Source of the DNA: Pieris napi
Taxonomy: Eukaryota > Arthropoda > Insecta > Lepidoptera > Pieridae
Assembly: GCF_905475465.1 (NCBI RefSeq)
Contig: NC_062235.1
Span: 2,676,001 to 2,740,000, forward strand
Length of the DNA: 64,000 nucleotides
Direction: 5' to 3'
The notes below the pieces were generated by a model, which worked only from the letters and a program-made list of their open reading frames with translations, was not told where the DNA came from and did no database searches. The stretch's first letter is position 1; each line of letters begins with the position of its first letter. A program made the position numbers and the translations under genes. Shown one piece after another: positions 45,301-56,899 of the stretch.

Positions 45301-47862
45301 CACAGGGCTGAAGCGGGAGGCGGTTAGCTCTAAAATTCAATTTATATCAATTTGTGTGTAATCAGCGGAGGGGAAGTTAATACAAAAATACGTAACGCGC
45401 CTGTATCGCGAACAGTTCATGATGTTACGAATTGTAATGCGATATTTCAATTACATTTATGAATGCTGAACGTTTGAAGACATTTTCACCTCTTTCAAGC
45501 TTATTATAAATATTGTATTTATTGTATAATTATTATTGTATATAAACATTGTAATCACTTCTTACCAATTTTACGGTTACTTTTAAAATATCTATTTAAA
45601 GCAACGCATATACTTATGGAAGAAAAAAAACCATTTCATACAAGTCAATTTATATAATATAGAACGGACATATAATATATTAAACATATATTTATAATTT
45701 GTTTCATAAATCTGTTGGTGAAAACTAAAATTTTATAACCGATCAGTAATAATCATCAACCTTATTAAAGCCTGTGTACGCCATATTATTCATATTTTAT
45801 GAATTTATATTAAGCAAGAAAAGAGGTACAATAGATGTAAGGTATACAATCTCTAAGCGTATAAACGGAAGTAGCTTATTTGCGAACAGCAAATTCGTCT
45901 ACTGCTTCCGGTCTCACACCGTCGCTTGTCACAATAAAAATTCAAATAAATTCTCTTTGTTGTCTTTTTAAAACGTTTTTAATATTCTCAGACCGTCTTT
46001 GCGTGCTCTATGGCAATTTCGCCTTGTATTAAAGCAGGCAAATTGAGCTTTTTTTGTTTATACAAGTTGAGAGCAGTTGGAGCGTGGGTAATCTCTTTTA
46101 CGTTTGTTGGATTTGAGACTCCGTCGTTTTTTTAATTCGTCATTCTAAAGTACTGTTTGTTCACACCGTTTCGTCTTTGTCTGAGATAGCATTTCCGGGC
46201 GAGCGCGCGATCGCTATGCGTGAAAATTTTTAAGCTTAGCAATGTTTCTTGTATTTTTACTTATTGCGTCTGCTTTCTTCATTCGGTCTCGTTTGTAGAT
46301 GTCAGCTCAGATATTCCTTTGTGAAGCTACTGAGCGTTGAGTTGTTGCGATTTGTATGCAGAAAAATGAATGCGTCTACGAAATGCAGTTTCGCTGGCTT
46401 GGCTCTTTTATTTTACGTTAGTTTATTTAGAGTAAAATTCATCGCTCGCTACTATATGAATTTTATAGTTAACCTATCTTTGCTCATAAGCTTTAGAAAT
46501 AATTAGACTCAGAGGTCAAAGTTTCTTTACTTACCTATACCTGTCCCTACTATATTTTACTTGTGATTATAAAACCGAAGCAAGGCAATGACACGCTTAG
46601 TGGAAACAAAAATACAGATGAACAGACATCCCTTCATATCTAAAATAAGTGTAAAAGGATGCTTCACATAAAAGCAATGGGTGGAAAGCGAGTGTAAAAG
46701 TATGATAAGACAAAATAACCCGCCAACGGCACTGAGATGGGTGCTGTCTTAGAGCTGATGTATTCGCTGATTTTAATACAAATGGATGTCTTAATAGACA
46801 GGTTAAATAAGAAATTTTAGCTAAATTTAAGACGTTGTATCTAAAATGATAGTATTTTAAACGCAAACTTTTTTGTAAAGAAATAATTAAATGCTACATA
46901 CATTTTTGCATTTCATTACATAGTACCTTAGACAAAAAATCTAACATTGTAAAGGTTTTATTTAAATACATTATTCATAGTAAAATCTTTATTATCGCCT
47001 AGTTAGACTCAAATGGTGTTAGGCAAACGTGTGGGAAATATATTACATAGTCAATACCTAAGATTACAATTTTATTTATGTCGGAAAATTATTAGCACTT
47101 CTGTGACTCAATTGTTAATGCACATAACATATATACTCGTGTTGAATTCCCGGTGAAACATAAATCAACTCCATACAAAGATCTACAAAACTGCTGTCTG
47201 ATCCATATCTCACAAAGGAACTTGAAAGCATATTTAATTAGAGTTCTTATATAAATAAGTAAAAATATAATGAAACTCATTTTACATTACATTGTTTATT
47301 AAGCATTACAATGAACGCTAATAACAAACAATGTAAAAATGAACGAGAATTTTACGTAATAAAATACGTAAACGAAAGCTCGAATCCGTTTTTCACAATT
47401 GCGAAAGGGCACGCTCTCAAAAAGAGCAAAATCTAAACAGAAATTGAGAGAATTCTTAAAGACGCAAAAAGATAATTTTGTGTTCGCCCCGGGTCGAGGT
47501 TTGTCTTTGCTATTGTGAACTTTTTATTCAGTTTTATGAATTATTTTCAGTTGTTTTTATCACCGGTAAATTTAAATGGAAGCTTCGAGTAAGTTCTTGC
47601 GGTCTGCAGTTTTAAATTTTGTTCTCAAACAAACGGTTTTATGAAATCATTTCACGGACCGACTGTACTTTGTGGAATAATTTGTCTCCAACGCTTTAAT
47701 TTACTATTTTTATTAAAAGAAGCCTAACTTTGCATGTGTAAACGTATTTACAGATAGACAATTTGTATTTAATAAATAACATATACTTGTAATAGTAAAT
47801 TGCTTCCTATAGGTCTTGGAATTTAGAAACTTGAAACTCATGAAATTTAGAGTTTGTAACAA
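42375..47862. other. Gene-desert stretch with a GC-rich island at 43600-44160
   Basis: No gene supported over 5.5 kb. 43600-44160 contains GC-rich unique sequence ('GGGTGGGGCGGCCCCCTTCG' near 44020); weaker CpG patches lie at 42600-42850, 45280-45430 and 46180-46220. These may be cis-regulatory. Listed short ORFs are chance. Confidence 0.4.
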
Positions 47863-47864
47863 TA

Positions 47865-49496
47865 TGGTAGGGGAGCCCAAGAGGGGATTTCGGGATTTAC
47901 TCAAGCGCGGCAGATTAATATATAGGGGGATACCTTGTACCCGGTTAAGTACCTCCACAAAATATGAGGCCCATATATAAAGCCGCACGTGAAGGAGACA
48001 GAATCAGTTTAGTAAAAAAAAATTGACCATCAGAAATTCCCGAGCGCGTCAGATTAAGGTAGGGTGAGTTAATTACATCCTAAAAAGTGTATATTCCACT
48101 AATCTGACAATTTGAGAGTGACGGAAAAAAAGGGGAGGGCAACAAAGTTGTAAAAAAAAAACGTCATCTCGACATTCTCGAGCGTAGCTAATTTTTTTTT
48201 TATTTTGAAGGAAATAATTCAAGAATAATGAAAAATATATAATCTGACGATTTCCGCAAGCTGAAATAACAAAAATTCGTCGATAAAGTTAAATGCGTGC
48301 AGCTGCGTGATGCCTACATTTCCTTAAACCGATCGGAATCTACTAAACGGCGTTCTAAACATTTCCCTCAAAATTACATTTCCTGTGAATTTCAACCGAT
48401 TCGGACCGATAGATTTTGAGAAATTTTGAAAAATCTTAAAAAAATAAGAAATATTTTTTTTTAAAGTGGTTTCTTTATCGATCAACTTCAAAAACTAATC
48501 CGCCTTTGAGCTTGAAAAACCACGTCGATCGCCACCAAGCTGGTCAAAAGCGGTTGATTCGTTCGAGAGATATCGTACACGAAAGAAACCCGAAAAAGTG
48601 TTTTTTTCGGGATTACTCCGAAATTTGTGGTTCGATCAATTAAAATTGCAAAATTATGAGGATGATAAAACTGCGTCGAATGCCGCCAACCGCGTGAAAA
48701 TTGCTTGATCCATTCAAAAGTTATTGCGGTTTGAAAATTCCAAAAATAGTGTTCTATGAAACTTCTATCAGACTTTCGAGCTGGGAGAGTTCAAATGCAT
48801 AGAAATGTTATTTCTTTGAACTCAGCGAGCTCAAAATATCAATTTTAAGCGCCCAGGAATGGAATTAGCGGGAAGTTGCAGGGATGGCCCTTTAGGTGAA
48901 CCGTTTTTCTATTTTTTTTTTGTCAGATCAGGCGAATCCCTCTAGATAATCGTCAGATTATGAGACAGTACGTTTAGAACATAAAGATGAACCACATATA
49001 AGATATATGTGGTTCATCTTTATGTTCTTATTGTAATCTGACGCGCTTGAGTATTTCAAAATTGCGATTTTTTTTTGCAAATTAAGAAAATGGCTGTGGG
49101 TTTGCGTCCCATCGAAATCGTCAGATTAGTGAATAAGAGCTTTTTTTTGGTGCACTTAACACTCCCTTAGAAAATCTGACGCGCTCGATAATTTTTTTTT
49201 TTTTTTAATTTTCAACCCTTAAATACAACCACCCGCATCATGCAAACGATCAGATTAATATACGTACATTATTAAAAATACGTAGGGCATAGATGCTATC
49301 AATATCTGACGCGCTCGAGGATGTCCATGCAACAGTTTTTTTTTACATATTTAACAATCTATAGCCGCTTCCCCCACCGATGAAAAGGAATTTATCATAT
49401 AACATTTTTTTCTTCTTTTTATCTAAGCTTTGCATCCCAATAGGTCTCTACGACGCTCGAGTAAATCCCCATTTAGCATCGTGGGCTCCCCTACCA
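47865..49496. mobile_element. Unclassified TIR element with an internal array of stem-loops
   Basis: A perfect 17-bp inverted repeat TATGGTAGGGGAGCCCA at 47863-47879 and 49482-49498 marks the ends; TGGTAG...CTACCA with flanking TA is the simplest boundary. Similarity continues inward (GGGGATTT...TTTACTCAAGCG versus GGGGATTTACTCGAGCG). Inside, the motif CTCGAGCGCGTCAGATTA and its reverse complement TAATCTGACGCGCTCGAG alternate as facing pairs with loops of about 43-49 bp (one 73 bp). The middle (48280-48760) has a different, CG-richer character. No ORF, so it is non-autonomous. I cannot name its superfamily. Confidence 0.85.
48978..49026. repeat. Perfect 23-bp hairpin within the TIR element
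   Basis: AACATAAAGATGAACCACAT plus ATA is followed by the loop AGA and its exact reverse complement. It sits in the longest loop of the stem-loop array. Confidence 0.95.
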
Positions 49497-49743
49497 TAAA
49501 CGTACTATTTCTCAACAAACGTAATATTTTGGTGGTATATAATTATGCGTCAAAATGAAGAGTGGGACTTATTTTTATTACAATTTTTATGCTTCTAGAA
49601 GAATGTTCTATACACATTATTCTACTAACAGTATGTTCATATTATATAACAAATCGATGAAATATTATTATATATACTCATCATTGCAGTGATGTTACTG
49701 CCTAGCACTAGGAATAACGTATTAATAAAATCATTAAAAATAA

Positions 49744-49957
49744 ATCAGTGACACTACAACCTCTTTAGGTCTGGCCTCAGATTTCAGAATCTGTTTCATG
49801 ATCATTTGTCAATCTAATAGGCAAGTACGTGATCAGCCTCTTGTGCATGACACATTTCGGTCTAAGGCAAGCCGGTTTCTTCACGATGTTTACCTTTACC
49901 GTTCGAGCGAATGTTAAATGCGCACATATAATGAAATTCCATTGGTGCACAGCCGGT
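49744..49957 (-). mobile_element. SINE family 1, head truncated (copy 8)
   Basis: Reverse copy from the tail 'ATCAGTGACACTACAACCTC' to 'CATTGGTGCACAGCCGG'; the tRNA-like head is missing. Several small deletions. The overlapping 82-codon ORF is not a gene. Confidence 0.85.
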
Positions 49958-50932
49958 TTGTATGTATTTGTATGTCCTAATTATGCCCATAATTACTTTA
50001 AAAACTATATAATTATAAATTCTATTGTTAACTGTTATGTTCTAAACAAAGGCAGGGCAAAAGCCTGTGTATGTTAATAGAGTTTTGCAACGATTTACTA
50101 AACAATATTCGATAAAGATTGCCAAGAAGCGACGGTAAAGTTTCTTAACGTGATCAAACTTCACAAAGAAACTGTGCAATGTAATATAGCGCTTATTTCC
50201 AATACATAGAAACCATAATTGTATGAACTACAAGATGAATATTATAATAGTCCAGATTCCAAGGACAACTGAAACAACATTTTTCCATCGGTATTTAGTT
50301 ATAACGAGGTTTTGGGAAGATCATTTAACCAATATTTTGACTATAAGAATGGCAAACTATTCTAGGCACAGAATAACCACCAGTATTACTGAATTGTTTT
50401 TAGACTAGTGCAAGATACCCGGCAAGTTGTTAACAGCCTTTTACAATAAAGTGGCACCTGAAGAAGAAGAATATATATTTATTATAGCATAATATAATTT
50501 TTTCTAGAAACGGTAGGAAGAAAGTTGCGTCGCATCAATTTAAACTAGTATAAAAATATAAGTATTTGTAAGTAATATTAAGAGTTTAAAGACACATTTT
50601 ACTATAAGGAAATTTATTAAAACCACTGAAGCTTGAAGTGTAACAAAGTTTTGATATAATACCATCTTGTATACCGCAGTATCGTTGGGCAAAAAGTACA
50701 ATTTTATTTTCCGCTTTTTGGGTAATCAATAGGGGAAGCCAAGCCCCTTAAACAACTGAACAAGGTTTAAAGAACAATAGAGTCGATGTTAGCACTTAAA
50801 ATTTTTGTCTGAATTAAATGTACATATCACTCTTATATGCAGTTAATATAAAGTTTGTTGGATTTCAATATACTTTGATATATTTAAAGTAGAAATATTT
50901 TAAACCTAAGCAAAGCAGAAGCACACACCAAC
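49958..50932. other. Unassigned spacer
   Basis: AT-rich; the 61-codon ORF at 50223-50408 (RTTETTFFHRYLVITRFWED) may be a decayed transposon piece but I cannot place it. Confidence 0.4.
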
Positions 50933-51045
50933 TTTTTTTTATTATAGAACTGTCAGGGGTTCACCTGATGTTAAGTGATACCGCGCCTATGGACACTCAA
51001 TGTCAGAGGGCTCGCGAGTGCGTTGCCGGCCTTTTAATTAGTCCC
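50933..51045 (+). repeat. Lepidopteran-type interspersed repeat D, fragment
   Basis: 'TTCACCTGATGTTAAGTGAT', 'ACCGCGCC-ATGGACACTCAA', 'GGGCTCGCGAGTGCGTTGCC' and 'GGCCTTTTAA' match the repeat at 55682-55835. Short and truncated. Confidence 0.75.
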
Positions 51046-51170
51046 TAGTCAAATTTACTTTATAGGAACTGACATAAAATGTGTGTGTGGGCCGGGGTAT
51101 GTCCTAGAAGCTCTGAATCCTTTAATAATGGTAATGAATGTTAATTTCCAAATATTGCGCCATTACGCCG

Positions 51171-51256
51171 GAACACCACCTACCATTTCCGGTTCGTGTG
51201 TCAAAGTCAAAATCGACAATTGTCATCCTTCTTTGACTGACACCGATTAAGCGCAA
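51171..51256 (+). repeat. Dispersed ~75-bp repeat, copy 2
   Basis: Same block as 10268-10345, with an internal insertion of about 12 bases. Same orientation, 41 kb apart. Confidence 0.7.
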
Positions 51257-51843
51257 ACAATGTGAATTGTAATGATTATAAAAAATATAAAGGATACTAT
51301 AGTTTTATTTTTAACTTCAGGATGAGGAGGACTTAAGTATTCTCAAATAAATGCGACTAAACTACAAATAAATTCAATTATTTTCGACTCTATCAGTTTT
51401 CCTTTCCAATACTTAAATCTTATATTCATTCCAATGATAGGTATTTATATTGAACAGCTTTTGAGGGGTTTCCCCACGAAATCTGGTATAGGGAGTTTTA
51501 TCTTTTTCTTATGTTTCATAGTCAATAAAAATATAATTTTAAGTTGGTGGTAATTTCTCTTTGAAATTATGAATATTCTTAAATCTTTAAGTATTTATAA
51601 TCTTTAACCGTAATCCTATATTTCATTTTCACAAGAACAGTACACATACATGACTGCATAACGCGCGACCATGGTGACTGCATAAATAGAAAATATGATT
51701 TTATTGGTAATTATATTTTCTACATACAAACACGTAATAACTACAAATCATTGATTTATTTAAGCACCAACCTATAAACATGAATTTAATTATTACATTT
51801 TCATTAACATCTGTCATTATTTTGTCAGTAATTAAAAAAAAAC
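51257..51843. other. Unassigned spacer
   Basis: AT-rich; nothing recognised. Confidence 0.45.
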
Positions 51844-52101
51844 AATGGCGCTACAACCTTCCAGGCCTCAGATTTCTGTATCTGTAACGTGATCATTTGT
51901 TTTTCTAATAGGCAAGTAGATGATCAATCTTCTGTGCCTGACACACGCCACTGACTTTTTGGGTCTAAAGCATGTCAGTTACCTCACGATGTTTTCCTTC
52001 AGCGTACGAGTTAGTGCTAAATGCGCACATAGACATAAAGTCCATTGGTGCACAGCCGGGGTTCGAACCTACGACCTCAAGTATTAGAATCGCACGCTGA
52101 C
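51844..52101 (-). mobile_element. SINE family 1 (copy 9)
   Basis: Reverse copy from 'AATGGCGCTACAACC' to 'AGTATTAGAATCGCACGCTG'. The head keeps the B-box complement (GGGGTTCGAACC) but is cut before the A-box. Confidence 0.87.
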
Positions 52102-52182
52102 TAATCCTACTAATTTTTGTTATATCTATGTGTATTTACGTGATGTAGTCTTAGCAGTCAACATGCTAAATTTATAGAAATA

Positions 52183-52501
52183 CTAGCTGACCGGGCATCG
52201 TTTTGCCATGTATATTGTATATCATTTATAATAAAAAAATAGGGGTTGATCGTAGAGGGGTGAAAGTTAGGTTAGGTTAGGTTGTATGTATTTTTTAATG
52301 CTGTATCATAAAAAAAAAAAAAAAAAATATATAAAAAAAAAATAGGGGTGGACTACCCTTAACATTTAGGGGGATGAAAAATAGATGTTGTCCGATTCTT
52401 AGACATACCTAATATGCACACAAAATTTCATGAGAACCGGTCGAGCCGTTTCGGAGGAGTTTAACCACAAACACCGCGACACGAGAATTTTATATATTAG
52501 A
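52183..52501 (-). mobile_element. Non-autonomous Helitron, full length, with (TTAGG)3 inside (family A)
   Basis: On the - strand it starts TCTAATATATAAAATTCTCG after A and ends CCCGGTCAGCTAG before T; the 3' hairpin (GGCAAAACGATGCC) is partly decayed. It contains (on the + strand) three TTAGG units at about 52270-52285 and a long A-run at 52310-52328, both absent from the 6422-6706 copy. 319 bp, non-coding. Confidence 0.85.
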
Positions 52502-52984
52502 TACTGTTTTTAATCAAAATGTCAACTTTAACCATTCGCCAGACAAAACTAGTGGTCGCTGTGTGTCGTATTTTTCCGGCTGCTTTCAGTTTAATCCCGG
52601 ATAGTTTGTGCGAATGAATCCCCTGCGATCGTTCTCCATAAACCTGGGCCATTTAAAAGTTACGACTAAGCTTTTAGCGTTTCATTCTTTTTTATTCACT
52701 TGTTATAAACCGAACAATTGTAAGTTATGCAACGAATTTTTTATAAACGAATATATATTGATGGGTATTGCCGACGTTTCTTAATAGTTTGTCTTCATTT
52801 ATTTCGGAATGTTAGTCACTAAATCATTATGCCTGACGGTGATGCGGTTTTATATCTTATTAAACGAGAAAATATAAAAAAATAACAAACAAAAATGGAC
52901 TAAATTAAACTGAATAAATAGTACGTTTGCTTTCATCGAAATTGTGAAGTTCCTTCTTTAAACATATGGTAATTTTTTTTTTTT
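52502..52984. other. Unassigned spacer
   Basis: AT-rich unique sequence with a T-run at 52975-52989. No feature. Confidence 0.45.
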
Positions 52985-53230
52985 TTTTAAAGACAATTCA
53001 CACCAATTGACCTAGTCCCATGCTAAGCTGGTGAAGCTTGTGTTATGAGTACTAGGCAACGGATATACATACATATTAAAGATAGATATACATATAAATA
53101 CATATTTAAACACCCAAGACCTAAGAACAACACCAAATGCTCATCACATCGATGTTCGCCTCAGCCGGGGATCGAACCCGGGACCCATGGATTCGCAGTC
53201 AGGGGTACTAACCACTAGACCAATGAGTCG
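52985..53230 (-). mobile_element. tRNA-headed SINE, family 2 (inverted copy)
   Basis: Reverse copy of 9521-9765: GGGATCGAACCCGGGACCCA and CCACTAGACCAATGAGTCG are the complements of its B-box and A-box regions. It keeps 'TGACCTAGTCCCATGCTAAG' at the tail side and ends at the T-run at about 52985, which reads as a poly(A) tail on its own strand. Confidence 0.87.
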
Positions 53231-53769
53231 AATATATATATATCTATATCTCTCTATATGTAAAGGAATATATAATCTATACTATGGCAAAGTCATTACA
53301 ATAACGTACATGTACACAACGCCTCTTCGGGCTTCGTCTGCAATATTTGAAGTAAAATCGAGTGGAAAAAAGAAAACAAATCAGAGAGGAATCTGGCGCG
53401 TGCTCTCTAAAATAAAAAGATTATAGAGTAAACAGAATCGATAGAAATCGTGCTTGGAGCGAGACCAGTCGTTGACAGCCTAAGCCCACAAATACGCAAG
53501 GTATAGCGGGGACCTATTTTGTGCCTCAATCATCCACTTGAGACGGTTCTTGTGTTTTCATCGGATTTATCGATATCGCATTTTTGACATTGAAAACATA
53601 TGGCTACTTATAAAGCAATTTATTAATGAGTTATCTATGTAGTTGACTGATAAAATGCAGAATCGTAACAGGGGTGAAAAGAAAGGACCTTCCTTTGGAG
53701 GTTAGAAAATCTAATTGTAAGCAAATATCTAGGGTATTTTAGGCTCAAAAATATGTATTTAAGCAATTT
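53231..53769. other. Unassigned spacer
   Basis: (AT)n at 53231-53245, then unique sequence. No gene. Confidence 0.4.
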
Positions 53770-53991
53770 GTGGAGCAATTTTTGGATCTTAACCATCTTA
53801 GCTACGTACCTTTCTCTAAGAAGCTCAAAATTTTATCTCTTCCCTGTATATATATTTTAGCAATGTCCTTATTCGATGTAAGTCGTCGACGTCGAAGAAA
53901 GCATGGGGAGAAAAATATCTTTTGTATGGCAATCAAAGTTTACAATAATTTACCAAAAACATTCAAAGATTTACCAAAGACTTCCTACTAG
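53770..53991 (+). pseudogene. LINE reverse-transcriptase C-terminal remnant
   Basis: A 73-codon frame reads LSYVPFSKKLKILSLPCIYI, then NIFCMAIKVYNNLPKTFKDL and stops. 'KLKILSLPCIYI' and 'A-KVYNNLP--FKDLP' are landmarks of the C-terminal region of insect jockey/CR1-type RTs. The middle is shortened. It has no upstream RT core, so it is a decayed fragment. Confidence 0.6.
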
Positions 53992-55061
53992 ACTTTTTGA
54001 AATGATTATTTGCGTGTAACATTAAAATTAATATTAATTTTATAACGTAACAATATACATATTTTATAACAATATAAAATATGTAATTTATAAATAATAT
54101 AAGAAGAATATAAAATATGTAATTTATAATGTATTTTATAAATAATATAAGAATTGACTATAATGATATGACTCTTAATGTAATTACTGTAACTTCTATT
54201 CTACAACTAACATTTTTGTACCATATTCTTATAATATTTTTCATGTAATTGTGAGAAAGTGTTCATCAGGATTTTCGGGACTGCCACATCAATTTAGGGA
54301 TGATCTGACCAAAAGGTAACCTTTATAAAAGCTTAAATTTTGCTATTAATTTATCTGATAAATAGTTATTTTATTTTTATACCATATTATGTTAATTTGT
54401 TTACAAAACCTATTTACATCGAAGGTTTATGTATGAATGGACATAATTTACAATCTGAGACATATAGGAGTAGTATTGTAAAAGTATTAACACTAGAAGT
54501 AGTATTTGACAAATGCTCCAAATTTCACTACGCACCTCGCGAAATCATCGGCCAATTATGGGCTTAATAAATAAAACTACTCTAATAATTCCATAAAACA
54601 AATGAAGTATTTTGTAATTATAAAGATAGCTAAATGTAGCAGCCATTAACACATTACAGAATGACGTGTTTGTTAGCTATCGTTTTTGCAGGGTTGATAA
54701 ATGGATATCCAAGAAATATTAACCGTGTATTTTTAAACTAGTTAACGCTATTTTTCAAAGTACATAAATTAAACATCATGTTAGTAGTTATTGGTATTTA
54801 AAAAAAATGGGTGTAATTAAACTTTAGGATACTGTCGCTAGAAACGCAGTTATTTTGACTCAAAAGATTATTGTTCTTTTTTAAACTAAAATCTAACGTT
54901 GTCTTTCAAAGAATGATACTGATTCAAAAAACAAAATATTCTGCTCAAGCGCAGGTTATTAGGAATATAGTCGAAAACTTACTGATGAGATACTCGTATA
55001 TACATAAATTATCTTAATTTGATTGATTCTTTAGCACCAATATACATGTATGTTTCGGGTT
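53992..55061. other. AT-rich intergenic stretch
   Basis: Includes repeated 'AAAATATGTAATTTATAA' words at 54075-54135, possibly a short tandem duplication. No gene. Confidence 0.4.
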
Positions 55062-55216
55062 TAATAATTAAAAAAAATTCAAAATTAGTAGTAAAAGTTT
55101 GTTCGCTATGGCAGTGTACCTTTGACACTGGCAGCATTTCCTCGCTGTATTGCGATACTTATTCATTGAGCGAGGAAAGCACCAGCTCTGGGGTTACCGG
55201 TACTATCTACCAGGCG
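55062..55216 (-). mobile_element. LINE 3'-end fragment, family E (copy 1)
   Basis: On the - strand it translates LVDSTGNPRAGAFLAQ, stop, ISIAIQRGNAASVKGTL, then 3' UTR. Related copies: 57764-57950 (+) and 62142-62375 (+), plus a scrap at 60063-60103 (-). A conserved peptide ending followed by AT-rich 3' sequence fits the C-terminal end of a retrotransposon ORF. Family not identified. Confidence 0.7.
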
Positions 55217-55236
55217 TCAACTTAAATCTTTAATTA

Positions 55237-55270
55237 GGCCGTGTCAATTGCCTACGCAATTGACACGGCC
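55237..55270. repeat. Perfect 15-bp hairpin
   Basis: GGCCGTGTCAATTGC pairs perfectly with GCAATTGACACGGCC around a CTAC loop. It directly abuts the truncated end of the LINE fragment at 55062-55216. No T-run follows on either side. Confidence 0.9.
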
Positions 55271-55681
55271 CAAAGCATTCAAACGGAACAAAATCGAAGT
55301 TTGAGGAAAGACTTATATTTGAGCCGTTTATTTTATTTTTAAAATAATACTTTTTCAACTTGAAAGCCCTACTCACGTTGTTATAGTAAAACAACCTCCC
55401 AATGAACGTAATAGGGTGCAGATTACACCTAATAAACGAAATGGTTAGATGAATGATAAATGGGAGGTGCGGTCGAACCGAAAGTGGATTAGCTGTTGTG
55501 GAATGTTATAGATGTCTTATATTCTTTGTAAATCATCTGTTTTTCACACCAGTCGATATATTATTATGAGGAAAAGATTCAGACTAGAGATTTCTCAAAG
55601 ACGTGTTTCTCATTTGGCAATTATAGCGGTTATCACTTTATTGAGCTGCTTTGTTGAAAATCCATGGTCCTTCCAAACATT
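55271..55681. other. Unassigned spacer
   Basis: Unique sequence; the 73-codon ORF at 55512-55733 enters repeat D and is not a gene. Confidence 0.45.
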
Positions 55682-55835
55682 TTTTTTAGAACGGGGGGCA
55701 AACGGGCAGGAGGCCTCATCTGATGTTAAGTGATACCGCCATGAAAGCTCAATGCCAGTGGGCTCGCGAGTGCGTAGCCGGCCTTTTAAGAATTGGTACG
55801 CTCTTTTCTTGAAGGACCCTAAGTCGAATCATATA
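55682..55835 (+). repeat. Lepidopteran-type interspersed repeat D
   Basis: T-run, then 'GGGGGGCAAACGGGCAGGAG', 'TGATGTTAAGTGATACCGCC', 'GCTCGCGAGTGCGTAGCCGG', 'AAGAATTGGTACGCTC' and 'GAAGGACCCTAAGTCGAAT'. This order is familiar from many lepidopteran genomes. A shorter copy is at 50933-51045. Confidence 0.8.
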
Positions 55836-56899
55836 TGATGCGCTATCATTGTTGAAGTCTGGCGAAGCAATTTTATCTGTGGTGGTATCACGTAAGCCGG
55901 CTGTTTCATATTTGATAAAAAATTAAGAATTAGCCACTTAGACATTGTTAAAAGTGTCCAACCCCCTCTGGGTTCCCCCTCCTTGGAATCTTCCTAATTA
56001 TTATGTTTTGCTCTATTGACTGTTTACATATGATAAAAAATATATTGATTGAACCGGGAAACCCTAGGCGTAAAATTCGATGTGTATTGAGCACAAAAAT
56101 TTAAATCTCACTCTCAAGCTCCATAAATAATAATTATTATCGATAAAGCACATGCAGACATAGGTCCATAATAGGTGCTGGATTATTATTTAGTTAGCAA
56201 GAATTTTAACTCATATTAAATTTAAACTATTAATTAAAACTCCAAAGTAACGGATTCGGCGATGATACCAACACCAGTAGATTGAAAAGTAATTAGAGCG
56301 GGAAGGCTCTCAAGCGTGCGATGTTTTGTTGATAATTCAATAATCCAACTCCCTGTCGGATCTCTTTTCAACGCCCCTCACCCCACACCCTTCTATCCTT
56401 TCAACGGATCCGATAACGTCCTTACGCAATCAGTTATCTTGTTTTTTAATTTCCAAAATATTCGAGGACTCACAAAGTTATAAGTCCCAAATATTGTCCC
56501 GATATAAATAAAGTTAAATTGGTAAAGTTGTTTCGAGGTGCAGGTAATGACATCCATTTTGCCTGAGTACTTTTAGATCTTTTTGAATTTTTTATTTACT
56601 GATGCGATAAAGATATGTTCTTCAGAGTTCTTGCGTATATTTTCTCCGGCAGGTAAAGCCTAGCAATAATGTAACCAATTTGTTGGATGTATGAGTAAGT
56701 GAAAAATATTGCGGTTAGGTGTCGCGACCGCACGGGAAACGGTACAATTTAATTGAATTAGCACCTCTGACGCAACTTTTATTACAGCGATATATTGTGC
56801 ACTTGCATGAGGGCAATAAATCAGTTGCACGTGTAATATTAATAAGTAAAAACCCCTTTTATGACCGATTAGATTCAAATTGACAAAAGATAAAGTATA
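55836..56899. other. Unassigned spacer
   Basis: Mostly AT-rich unique DNA with a GC-richer patch near 56330-56420. No gene. Confidence 0.45.

Noticed and set aside
47900..49461. CRISPR-like array of repeats
   Set aside because: Repeats alternate in orientation, vary in length and lie in a TIR element of an insect genome; not a CRISPR.
52270..52285. Internal telomere sequence (TTAGG)3
   Set aside because: Only three units, inside a Helitron copy; slippage is a sufficient explanation.
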